Below are positions 7,621 to 14,508 of a stretch of DNA of 14,696 bases, piece by piece. A model generated the notes under the pieces. The model had not been told where the DNA came from and ran no database searches. It saw nothing but the letters and a program-made list of their open reading frames with translations. Position 1 is the first letter of the stretch. Every line of letters starts with the position of its first letter. The stretch covers positions 1 through 14,696 of the forward strand of contig PWFM01000079.1 in NCBI GenBank assembly GCA_003553895.1, given 5' to 3'. The position numbers and the translations under genes were made by a program. Source of the DNA: Syntrophomonadaceae bacterium (GTDB lineage: Bacteria; Bacillota; Dethiobacteria; DTU022).

Positions 7621-8169
7621 TTAGATCAGATCCGGGCCTTTCTTCTCGGGGTAACGGGTCACTTTAAAACGATACAGTTCCGGCTTTTCGCCCGGCATTA
7701 TGCCGGCCTTACGGCAGGCGATATCTACCTGCTGTTCAACCGTATCTACCCCCTCCAGGTCCGGAAGCAAAAGACCGGTCCGCGAACCTTTGCGAACCAT
7801 TATCCCGTATTCCTCCGGGTCAAGCTCTGTTTCCTTTTCCACCTTTTCAACAGGACCCAGTATATCAACCGATATGTCCAATTCCGGCAGCTCTTCCCTT
7901 CTTACCGGCGGAAAACGCGGATCCCTTACCGCAGCGCTCACGGCATTGGCGGCAATTTCTTCAGCCAGGTTTTCCCGGACCGGTTCAAAGGTCCCGATAC
8001 AGCCGCGCAGCTGCCCGTCTTTTTTCAAAGAGACAAATACCCCGGCCCTCATTTCATATTCGGGGGGAAGGGAATCGGCCAGGTTGGGCAGGTGACCTTC
8101 CCGCAGGTAGTAATCAAGCGTCCGCCGGGCCAGTTCTGCGGGATGGAGGTTTAAATTCTCTTCAGCCAT
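7621..8169 (-). CDS. amrA: AMMECR1-domain protein, AmmeMemoRadiSam protein A
   Basis: A 182-residue stand-alone AMMECR1 domain. The family hallmark LRGCIGTFEP starts at residue 54, followed by the conserved DPRFPPVRREELPELDISVDIL segment and a KGSRTGLLLP strand. The invariant Cys of LRGCIG suggests a nucleotide- or cofactor-related role, but no reaction is established for the family. The ATG follows AAAGGAG, which is inside the last codons of the upstream LigB-like gene; the stop-to-start gap is 3 bases (TAA AAG ATG), so the pair is translationally coupled. In many Clostridia the corresponding LigB-like and AMMECR1 domains are parts of one longer polypeptide; here they are separate. Confidence 0.92.
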   Translation of the reverse strand: MAEENLNLHPAELARRTLDYYLREGHLPNLADSLPPEYEMRAGVFVSLKKDGQLRGCIGTFEPVRENLAEEIAANAVSAAVRDPRFPPVRREELPELDISVDILGPVEKVEKETELDPEEYGIMVRKGSRTGLLLPDLEGVDTVEQQVDIACRKAGIMPGEKPELYRFKVTRYPEKKGPDLI

Positions 8170-8172
8170 CTT

Positions 8173-9021
8173 TTAGGATTCTCCTTTACCGGAAGGGGCA
8201 TTTTGTTCCAGCGGATGCAGGGCCGCAACCATGTAACCAACCCCGAAAGGCCCTTCATAAGAAATAATCTCCGAATGGAAACCGGTATCTTTAAGCGTGC
8301 CTAAAGCGATCATAATAGGGCGCATCCCGCATTCGCCGGCATCTTCAATCAGGCCCTGGTCCATGGTGAACAGATCCTCAACCCGGCCTTCATTGATTAA
8401 GCTGACTAACTGCTGATCAAACTCTTTGCCCCGGGGGTCAAACCCGGCCGGAGCTCCCGGTTTCAAGCGGTGTGAAAGATCCCCGCTGGCAATGACAGCG
8501 GCGGAGACACCTCTTTTGTCGATTGCTCTTTTCACAGCCTGCCCAAACACGTATAAATCCTGGTAGGAATCAAAACTTACGGTTACATGCACACCGGGGG
8601 CGGCCACTTCCGCTTCCCGCAGGTAATACAGGGGAACCATTGCGCCGTGATCAAGGATCCTGCCGCTCTGCAGACGCCGGTCCTGCCCGTCAAGGAGAAC
8701 CGGTTTGGCCGGCAACCCTGAAGCTTCTTCCACCAGTATATCAACCAGTTCCCGGTCTGTTTCCATCTCCAGTTTAATTGCCGGAAAGCCAAACTGGCCA
8801 AAATCACCTGAAAGCTTATCCCCCGCCAGAATGGCCGGACCGTTGCTGACAATCTGCCCGTGAGGGGTAATCAGCACTAAGAGTTCGGGTTTTTTTTCTT
8901 TGATGCGGCGGCTCAATTCCTTCATTCCGCTCACTGTTTTTTGCGCTTCCTGCAGCCGCCCCCCGCCAATTTCAGGAATAATTATCGGGGGATGAGGGGC
9001 AATACCCACTATTGAAAGCAT
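8173..9021 (-). CDS. LigB/Memo-superfamily extradiol-dioxygenase-fold protein of the AmmeMemoRadiSam system
   Basis: This 282-residue protein belongs to the class III extradiol dioxygenase/Memo superfamily. Visible candidate metal or active-site positions are His10 (APHPPIIIPEIGG), His54 (ITPHGQ), His125 (LDHGAMVP), His184 (ASGDLSH) and a Memo-like Glu230-Cys231-Gly (GECGMRP). This set resembles the histidine sites of LigB dioxygenases and the His/Cys site of human MEMO1. It is the first gene of the AmmeMemoRadiSam operon and fills the place of AmrB, or of the N-terminal half of fused AmrA proteins. I therefore leave the gene symbol empty. The ATG has an AGGTAGGTG-like site about 9 bases upstream. 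Substrate is unknown; a catabolic aromatic-ring dioxygenase is unlikely, because no such pathway genes are nearby. Confidence 0.88.
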   Translation of the reverse strand: MLSIVGIAPHPPIIIPEIGGGRLQEAQKTVSGMKELSRRIKEKKPELLVLITPHGQIVSNGPAILAGDKLSGDFGQFGFPAIKLEMETDRELVDILVEEASGLPAKPVLLDGQDRRLQSGRILDHGAMVPLYYLREAEVAAPGVHVTVSFDSYQDLYVFGQAVKRAIDKRGVSAAVIASGDLSHRLKPGAPAGFDPRGKEFDQQLVSLINEGRVEDLFTMDQGLIEDAGECGMRPIMIALGTLKDTGFHSEIISYEGPFGVGYMVAALHPLEQNAPSGKGES

Positions 9022-9136
9022 AGTTTCAACACCTACCTTTACTCCGAGGATCTCTAAAACGAGGAAAAGCAGCGTCCCTTTATACTGCGGCCCGGATTAT
9101 TGATCTTTGCCGATAAACACTCCTTGCTTAATCATT

Positions 9137-9165
9137 AGTATATCAAATTCTAAAGCCTCAAACAA
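9137..9165 (-). promoter_or_regulatory. Predicted sigma-A promoter of the amr operon
   Basis: On the minus strand TTGTTT (complement of 9160-9165), a 17-base spacer and TATACT (complement of 9137-9142) match the housekeeping consensus well. The leader to the LigB-like ATG at 9021 would be roughly 110 bases. No other equally good promoter is seen upstream of that gene. Confidence 0.6.
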
Positions 9166-9241
9166 TTGCCTGGAGGCCAGATCTGTCCCTTTTGATGCTT
9201 TATTTTAACTTTTCTCCATTAACAGGCAAAGATAACTCATC

Positions 9242-9270
9242 TTGACAGATTTAGGCAAATACCATAATCT
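9242..9270 (+). promoter_or_regulatory. Predicted sigma-A promoter of marR
   Basis: A perfect TTGACA (9242-9247) is followed by a 17-base spacer and TAATCT (9265-9270). A second candidate uses a perfect TATAAT at 9314-9319 with a weak GTGGAA -35 at 9292-9297. Either would transcribe marR (start 9369). Confidence 0.55.
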
Positions 9271-9368
9271 ATGAATATATAAGCACGGGTCGTGGAAAAC
9301 CGGAACGATCCGTTATAATCACCGTCCCCATTTTGGTTCATATTATAGATAACGCGGGAGATTAAATT

Positions 9369-9869
9369 ATGAACAAGGAAGAATACAGGGATACTGAGAA
9401 ATTTACCTCTGCCATCCAGGCCATTTTCCCCAAATTGATGCATTACCTCAATGCGGAAGAGAGCCGGGAACTGACCGGCCTGGGTATTACCCCCAGCCAA
9501 ATTAACGCCCTTTTGGTCCTCTATTTCCACGACAGCCTGACTATGGGCGAATTGAGCTCCGAGATCTATCTGGCCGAGAGTGCGGCTACCCGCCTGGTAA
9601 ACCGCCTGGTCAATCTCAACCTGGTCAAGCGGCGCGGCGATGAAAATGACCGTCGTATCGTCCGGGTCGCCCTGACTTCTTACGGCCGCCAGCTATCACG
9701 GCTGGTTTTTGAAAGGCGCTCCTTCCGCTTTAACAACCTGGCCCAGCGCCTGGAACCCACGGAAAGAGAAAACCTGGTCGTTTCCCTGCAGGCGGTAATG
9801 CGTGTTTTTGAAAGCCAGGAAGGCAAAGTCATGCCCAGTGAACATGAAGTCGACCCCGGCATAAAATAA
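9369..9869 (+). CDS. MarR-family transcriptional regulator
   Basis: A 166-residue MarR-type winged-helix repressor/activator, expected to act as a DNA-binding dimer. The helix-turn-helix lies at about residues 57-85 (MGELSSEIYLAESAATRLVNRL). The wing follows, with the family signature RRGDENDRRIVRVALT (88-103). N- and C-terminal helices form the dimer region. The ATG follows GGGAG by 8 bases. It is divergent from the AmmeMemoRadiSam operon and upstream of the molybdenum-cofactor genes, but has its own promoter and is separated from moeA by a second promoter and riboswitch. Its target is therefore uncertain: itself, the amr operon, or neither. No ligand can be inferred. Confidence 0.88.
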   Translation: MNKEEYRDTEKFTSAIQAIFPKLMHYLNAEESRELTGLGITPSQINALLVLYFHDSLTMGELSSEIYLAESAATRLVNRLVNLNLVKRRGDENDRRIVRVALTSYGRQLSRLVFERRSFRFNNLAQRLEPTERENLVVSLQAVMRVFESQEGKVMPSEHEVDPGIK

Positions 9870-10014
9870 GAGCGGCCGGAAACGCGAAAAAACCTTGCCG
9901 GCGCCTGGACCCGGACTGGAAGCCCAATCAACCACATCGGGCTCAGGCTGCGCGTAAATGCCGACGCGCCGGGACCATCACCGGTCTGGTCATGTTCCCG
10001 TATTAAACAGAATA
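9870..10014. other. Intergenic region after marR
   Basis: No gene is supported here. Two inverted repeats are visible, AGCCC with GGGCT about 13 bases apart and GCGCGT with ACGCGC at 9950-9969 (8-base loop). Neither is followed by a T-run, so a terminator for marR is possible but not convincing. Confidence 0.3.
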
Positions 10015-10023
10015 TGTTATAAT
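10015..10023 (+). promoter_or_regulatory. Extended -10 promoter of the molybdenum-cofactor genes
   Basis: TGTTATAAT is a perfect extended -10 element. The -35 position has only a poor match (TTCCCG, 17 bases upstream), as is common for extended -10 promoters. The expected transcription start, about 10030, is just upstream of the first strand of the predicted riboswitch stem. Confidence 0.65.
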
Positions 10024-10035
10024 CAGTAATGGAAA

Positions 10036-10131
10036 CTAAATATAAACTCCGAGCCTTTATACCTACAGCCAAACACGGCTACGGTAAAAGGCCTGGGTTG
10101 GGTGAGAAATCCCCCCGCCTCCCGTATTTGG
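10036..10131 (+). ncRNA. Moco-type (molybdenum/tungsten cofactor) riboswitch aptamer
   Basis: This is a structured leader upstream of moeA. A closing stem pairs CTAAATA (10036-10042) with TATTTGG (10125-10131), with one U-G pair. A long arm pairs GCCTTT and TACC (10053-10063, one bulged A) with GGTA and AAAGGC (10083-10092) and is capped by AGCC/GGCT. A third hairpin uses GGGTTGGG and the following CCCCCC around a GAGAA loop. The elements CTCCGAGCC, GGGTGAGAAATCCC and CCGCCTCCCG match my memory of the Moco RNA motif, which controls moa/moe genes. I could not align it to the family model, and cannot tell Moco from the tungsten-cofactor variant. Confidence 0.72.
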
Positions 10132-10149
10132 AAAGGAGATCATGCCAGC

Positions 10150-10187
10150 AAAGGCCGCGTTTTCTTTTTAAGGAGGCGCGGCTTTTT
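10150..10187 (+). terminator. Intrinsic terminator between the riboswitch and moeA
   Basis: AAAGGCCGCG (10150-10159) pairs with CGCGGCTTTT (10177-10186), with one G-U pair, around a 17-base loop; TTTTT (10183-10187) forms the U-tract. It lies 19 bases after the aptamer and 26 bases before the moeA start codon, the layout of a transcription-terminating expression platform. The loop carries AAGGAGG, which could pair with CGCCTCC of the aptamer to give an antiterminator. Confidence 0.8.
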
Positions 10188-10212
10188 AAATTGAACCGAG
10201 GTGCTTAGAAAA

Positions 10213-11439
10213 ATGAAATTGATGCGGGTTACCGACCCGGATGATGTTTTGAAAATAATTGAAGAAAATTTTAGCCCGCTGGATAGCGAAACTATTTTAC
10301 TGGAAAAAGCAGGTGGATACACCCTGGCTGCAGATATTAACGCACCGGAAAACATACCAGACTTTAACCGCTCCACTGTAGATGGTTATGCTTTAATGGC
10401 CAGGGATACTTTTGGCGCCGGTGAAGGAATTCCGGCTATGCTGGAGTGCACAGGCGAAGTTTTGATGGGCCACTCCGCCCCTTCAATCAGCCCCGGCCAG
10501 TGCTGCCTGGTCCATACCGGGGGCATGCTTCCCGAGGAAGCCGATGCGGTGATCATGATCGAGGATACCGAGGTCGCCGGCGCTATGGTCCAGTGTTTTA
10601 ACCAGGTTGCGCCGGGCGAAAACGTTATTCAAAAGGGCGAGGATTTAAAAAAAGGCGACCCGGCCCTGACAAAGGGCAGTCAATTGCGGGCGCCTGAAAT
10701 CGGCCTCCTGGCTTCGCTGGGCATAACCGCCGTAGAGGTGCACCGCCGGCCCCGGGTGGGATTTTTCTCCACCGGAGACGAGCTGGTTGATTACAGCAGA
10801 CCTGAACTTAAACCGGGTCAAATCAGGGACAGCAATACACCGGCCCTCCTTTACCTGGCCGGTCAGGCAGGAGCAGAAGCACAATATGGCGGCATCCTGC
10901 CCGATCAGTTTGCGGCATTCCTGAAAGAAAGTAAGGCCATGCTGGAAAGGGTGGACCTGCTGGTTTTTTCCGGCGGCAGTTCTGTAGGGACCCGCGACTA
11001 TACGGCACGGACCATGCAGGAGCTGGGCAAGCCGGGTTTGCTGGTGGAGGGAATATCCATCCAGCCCGGGAAACCAACCTTGCTGGCCAACTGCGGCGGC
11101 AAACCTGTCCTTGGCCTGCCCGGACACCCGGTATCAGCCCTGAACATTTTTAAGATTTTCGGCGGAGCTACTATTAACCGCCTGAGCGGGCGCCGGGAAA
11201 ACATCTTTAAACCGGCTGTTAAAGCCACCCTGGCCCGTAATATTTCTTCACGATCCGGCCGGACCGATTATGTGCGGGTCAGGCTCGAAAAAGCGGCCGG
11301 AGAAATCAAGGCCGTCCCCGTCTTCGGCCGCTCGGGTATGCTGCGCACCCTGGCTGAAGCCGATGGGTTACTGGTCATCCCCCCTGAAAAAGAAGGGCTG
11401 ACCTCCGGAGAAATTGTGGAGGTAGAGCCGTGGGAATAA
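10213..11439 (+). CDS. moeA: Molybdopterin molybdotransferase MoeA (first copy)
   Basis: MoeA inserts molybdate (or tungstate) into adenylylated molybdopterin to form the mature cofactor. The 408-residue protein has the domain-1 motif NRSTVDGYAL with Asp57 (equivalent to the essential Asp of E. coli MoeA). It also has FFSTGDELV near 187, GQIRDSN near 205, SGGSSVGTRDYT near 254 and LGLPGHPVSALNIF near 300. The start is ATG at 10213, 9 bases after GAGGTG. The in-frame GTG at 10201 overlaps that ribosome binding site and is rejected. It is the first gene after the riboswitch and terminator, and 42 bases upstream of a second moeA-like gene. The common GLPGNP motif reads GLPGHP here. Confidence 0.93.
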   Translation: MKLMRVTDPDDVLKIIEENFSPLDSETILLEKAGGYTLAADINAPENIPDFNRSTVDGYALMARDTFGAGEGIPAMLECTGEVLMGHSAPSISPGQCCLVHTGGMLPEEADAVIMIEDTEVAGAMVQCFNQVAPGENVIQKGEDLKKGDPALTKGSQLRAPEIGLLASLGITAVEVHRRPRVGFFSTGDELVDYSRPELKPGQIRDSNTPALLYLAGQAGAEAQYGGILPDQFAAFLKESKAMLERVDLLVFSGGSSVGTRDYTARTMQELGKPGLLVEGISIQPGKPTLLANCGGKPVLGLPGHPVSALNIFKIFGGATINRLSGRRENIFKPAVKATLARNISSRSGRTDYVRVRLEKAAGEIKAVPVFGRSGMLRTLAEADGLLVIPPEKEGLTSGEIVEVEPWE

Positions 11440-11481
11440 ATAACCGGTTTTTTCTTGTAAAGATTATAACGGAGGTGCCTC

Positions 11482-13398
11482 TTGCGTAAAATATATTTAA
11501 GCAACATCCCCCGACAGGAAGCGCTGGACAAGTTTATGGCCGAAGTGGACCTGCCCCTGCGCACAAAAACTGTTCCCGTTCGCGAAGCCCTGGGCCGGGT
11601 AACATCTGAAGCAGTTTTTGCCCGGTTTTCCATGCCCGGTTATCATGCCGCGGCCATGGATGGCATCGCCGTGCAGTCCGAAAAAACTTTTGGAACCTCC
11701 GATCAGGCCCCCCTGCAGCTGGCGCCTGAAGAGGATTACCGTCATATCAATACCGGTGAACCTCTGCCCGTTGGCTTCGATGCGGTAATTAAGGTCGAAG
11801 AAGTCCAGTTTTATGAGGACGGCCGGGCTGAAATCCTCGCTCCAGCCGCCCCCTGGCAGCATATCCGGGCCGTCGGTGAAGATGTGGTAGCCGGCGAACT
11901 GATCGCGCCCGCCCGGCACCTCCTGCGCCCCCAGGACCTGGGAGCGCTGCTGGCCGGTGGGGTTACCGAAATTGATCTTTTAGAAAAACCCAGGGTGGCC
12001 ATCATTCCGAGCGGATCGGAGATAGTCGACCCGGATGCCGAACGTAAAAAAGGCAGCATCCCGGACTTCAACACCACCGTAATTGCTTCCTACTTAAAAC
12101 AGTGGGGCGCAGAACCGGAAATTAAGCCGAACGTGCCCGATGACCCGGAGCGCATTAAAGAGGCGCTCTCTGCAGCTGTTCAAGAATGTGACCTGGTTAT
12201 CATAAATGCCGGCTCATCGGCAGGCGATAAAGACTATACTTTTTCAGCAATAGAGGAGCTGGGACAGGTTTTTTTGCACGGTGTAGCCACCAGGCCCGGC
12301 AAACCGACCATTTTGGGTCAGATCGATCAAAAACCCGCAGTTGGCCTGCCCGGCTACCCGGTTTCTGCTTACATGAGCCTGGAATGGTTTGTCAGGCCCC
12401 TGGTTTACCGTTACTTTGGCCTGCCCCTGCCGGAACGGCAAAAACTTCCGGTTACCCTGGGCCGCAGGGTGGTTTCGGAGCTGGGGGTGGAAGAATTTGT
12501 CCGCATGGCAGTGGGCCATGTAGAAGGCCGCTTTCTAGCCAATCCCCTGGCCAGGGGCGCCGGAGTAACCATGTCCCTGGTGCGGGCGGACGGCTTGCTG
12601 ATCATTCCCGCCAACTCGCTCGGTTATGAGCAAGATGAGACGGTGGAAATCGAACTTTTCCGCCCCGAATCCGAACTGCGCCATAACTTGCTGACCGCCG
12701 GCAGCCACGACCTGATCATCGACCTGCTGGCCACAGCCTTGAAAGAAGGCCACCCATATTTAAGCCTCTCTTCGGCCCACCTCGGCAGCATGGGCGGAAT
12801 TGCTGCTGTCGGACGCGGACGGGCCCACCTGGCCGGGGTGCACCTGTTTGATCCCGCAAGCGGGGATTACAACTGGCCCTATATCGAAAAAATGCTACCC
12901 GGGCAAGAAGTGCGCCTGGTTAACCTGGCCTACCGAATGCAGGGCTGGATAGTGCCCCGGGGCAACCCCGACGGTATAGAAACAGTAGAAGATCTGGCCG
13001 GATCCGGGCTCAGTTTCATTAACCGGCAGAAAGGCGCCGGGACCCGCATCCTTTTCGATTATCTCCTGCGAGAAGCAGGCCTTAACCCGGAGCAGGTTTA
13101 CGGATATGAGCGGGAAGAACATACCCACCTGAACGTAGCCGCCGCCGTAGCGGCCGGCACCGCCCGGGTCGGCCTGGGAATTTTACCGGCTGCCAGGGCT
13201 TTTGACCTTGACTTTATCCCCCTGGTTGAAGAAAGGTACGACCTTTTGATGAGCGAGCGCTTTTACAACAGCAGGGAAGCAAAAATCCTTTTTGAAATTA
13301 TAGCCGATCCCGGCTTTCAAGAAAAAGTTGAAGCCATGGGCGGATACAGCATGAGAGATGCCGGGCGGATTATTGAGAGAAACAGCGAAAGCAGATAA
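11482..13398 (+). CDS. MoeA fused to a periplasmic-binding/LysR-substrate-like domain
   Basis: A 638-residue two-domain protein. Residues 1 to about 392 are a full MoeA-type molybdotransferase, with YHAAAMDGIAV (Asp60), IIPSGSEIV, SIPDFN, NAGSSAGDKDYTF and VGLPGYPVSAY. Residues from about 405 to 632 form a periplasmic-binding-protein-like domain of the type often named LysR substrate-binding in these proteins (NRQKGAGTRILFDYLLREAG near 513, then AAAVAAGTARVGLGI). No signal peptide is present, so it is cytoplasmic; the extra domain may sense or deliver molybdate, tungstate or a cofactor intermediate. The TTG start at 11482 follows GGAGGTG by 4 bases, and no closer ATG gives the conserved N-terminus. 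It lies between moeA and moaA in one operon. The fusion is a known architecture in anaerobes; its exact role is open. Confidence 0.9.
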   Translation: MRKIYLSNIPRQEALDKFMAEVDLPLRTKTVPVREALGRVTSEAVFARFSMPGYHAAAMDGIAVQSEKTFGTSDQAPLQLAPEEDYRHINTGEPLPVGFDAVIKVEEVQFYEDGRAEILAPAAPWQHIRAVGEDVVAGELIAPARHLLRPQDLGALLAGGVTEIDLLEKPRVAIIPSGSEIVDPDAERKKGSIPDFNTTVIASYLKQWGAEPEIKPNVPDDPERIKEALSAAVQECDLVIINAGSSAGDKDYTFSAIEELGQVFLHGVATRPGKPTILGQIDQKPAVGLPGYPVSAYMSLEWFVRPLVYRYFGLPLPERQKLPVTLGRRVVSELGVEEFVRMAVGHVEGRFLANPLARGAGVTMSLVRADGLLIIPANSLGYEQDETVEIELFRPESELRHNLLTAGSHDLIIDLLATALKEGHPYLSLSSAHLGSMGGIAAVGRGRAHLAGVHLFDPASGDYNWPYIEKMLPGQEVRLVNLAYRMQGWIVPRGNPDGIETVEDLAGSGLSFINRQKGAGTRILFDYLLREAGLNPEQVYGYEREEHTHLNVAAAVAAGTARVGLGILPAARAFDLDFIPLVEERYDLLMSERFYNSREAKILFEIIADPGFQEKVEAMGGYSMRDAGRIIERNSESR

Positions 13399-13432
13399 AC
13401 CGTTTACTATCGTTGCAAAGGAGTCCAGAAAC

Positions 13433-14428
13433 ATGACCTTAAAAGACGGACAGGACAGGAAACACGATTACCTGAGAATCTCGGTTACGGACCGCTGTAA
13501 CCTGCGCTGTATCTATTGTATGGGCGAAGACGGGATTGAACAAAGCTCGCATGAAACAATTTTAAGTTATGAAGAAATTATGAAAGTTGTATCCGCGGGC
13601 GCTGAACTGGGCATCAGCAAAATCAGGATTACCGGGGGAGAACCCCTGGTCCGAAAAAATTTGGTTGAGCTGGTCCGGATGATCGCACAAGTACCCGGCA
13701 TTTCCGACCTGGCTATGACCACCAACGGCACCCTCCTGCCCCGCTATGCTGCGGACTTAAAAAAAGCGGGCCTGGACAGGGTTAATATCAGCCTGGACAC
13801 TCTGCAAGCGGATAAGTACCGTAAAATTACCCGGTGCGGCAGCCTCGACGAGGCCATGAAAGGCATTGAAGCCGCCCTGGAGCACAACCTGGAACCGGTT
13901 AAATTGAATACCGTCCTGATCAAGGGAATAAACGACGACGAAGTGCTCGATTTCCTGCACCTGGCCCTTGAAAAGCCGCTGCACATCCGCTTCATTGAAT
14001 ATATGCAGATCGGCGATCATGACCGCGCCTACAGCGGCCATTACCTGCCGCTAAGCTTCATTGAAGAAACAGCAAAAAAGGCCGATCTGCCCCTGACTCC
14101 AGTGCCCCTGCCGGGCGGGGCCGGGCCGGCCGAATCCTACAACATCCCCGGCGGCAGGGGGACCATCGGCCTGATTCACCCGATCAGCAAACACTTTTGC
14201 GAAAGCTGCAACCGCCTCCGCCTGACGGCAGAAGGTTCGCTTAAGGCCTGCCTCTACTGGCAGGATGAAAAACCGGTCCGGCCGGTATTGCATAACAAGG
14301 AAGCCCTGCAGAACCTGATCAGGGAAGTGCTGGCAGGCAAACCGGTAGAGCACCAGATGGCGGCGAACGGCAAATGCGGCACTGTCAGCCCCGGCACAAT
14401 GCGGGGCATGTCCAAGACCGGTGGTTAA
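13433..14428 (+). CDS. moaA: GTP 3',8-cyclase MoaA (radical SAM)
   Basis: MoaA uses S-adenosylmethionine radicals to convert GTP to 3',8-cyclo-7,8-dihydro-GTP, the first step of molybdopterin synthesis. The N-terminal cluster motif is TDRCNLRCIYCM with Cys22, Cys26 and Cys29. The second, GTP-binding cluster uses Cys256, Cys259 and Cys273 in HFCESCNRLRLTAEGSLKAC. The protein ends in Gly-Gly, the conserved MoaA C-terminal tail. ITGGEPLVR and TTNGTLLPR are typical SAM-barrel motifs. The ATG at 13433 follows AAAGGAG by 9 bases and gives 331 residues, normal for the family. The frame is open further upstream to 13358, but that overlaps the preceding gene and lacks MoaA similarity. It follows the MoeA fusion by 34 bases. 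Confidence 0.95.
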   Translation: MTLKDGQDRKHDYLRISVTDRCNLRCIYCMGEDGIEQSSHETILSYEEIMKVVSAGAELGISKIRITGGEPLVRKNLVELVRMIAQVPGISDLAMTTNGTLLPRYAADLKKAGLDRVNISLDTLQADKYRKITRCGSLDEAMKGIEAALEHNLEPVKLNTVLIKGINDDEVLDFLHLALEKPLHIRFIEYMQIGDHDRAYSGHYLPLSFIEETAKKADLPLTPVPLPGGAGPAESYNIPGGRGTIGLIHPISKHFCESCNRLRLTAEGSLKACLYWQDEKPVRPVLHNKEALQNLIREVLAGKPVEHQMAANGKCGTVSPGTMRGMSKTGG

Positions 14429-14508
14429 TGATTAATCAATACTTTTCCACAGGCGCTATCAGGCTAAGCAGACAGAGTACTTGACGATTTATCACAGGGG
14501 GTGGGTTT
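14429..14508 (+). other. Spacer between moaA and mobB
   Basis: This 80-base gap starts with the 10-bp palindrome TGATTAATCA. It has a TTGACG without a matching -10 before the gene, so no promoter is supported. An AGGGGGTGGG stretch immediately before the mobB ATG supplies the ribosome binding site. Confidence 0.35.

Larger units (their letters stand above)
9022..9368. promoter_or_regulatory. Divergent intergenic region between the amr operon and marR
   Basis: The 347 bases between the leftward LigB-like gene and the rightward marR gene are AT-rich and hold no supported gene. They contain one good promoter for each direction, listed separately, and a second TATAAT box nearer marR. TATAAT (9314-9319) and ATTATA (9342-9347) are inverted with respect to each other and could be half-sites for an autoregulating MarR protein; this is only a suggestion. 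Confidence 0.5.

Noticed and set aside
6962..7624. Long plus-strand open frame opposite amrS
   Set aside because: It mirrors the amrS coding strand, shows no recognisable motif and has no good ribosome binding site; amrS has full family motifs.
9950..9969. GCGCGT/ACGCGC hairpin as marR terminator
   Set aside because: No T-run follows and it is about 80 bases past the stop; too weak to call.
10201..10212. GTG start for moeA
   Set aside because: It overlaps the GAGGTG ribosome binding site that serves ATG 10213.
13358..13432. Longer MoaA start overlapping the MoeA fusion
   Set aside because: The 25 extra residues are the alternate frame of the previous gene; ATG 13433 has AAAGGAG at 9 bases and the family length.
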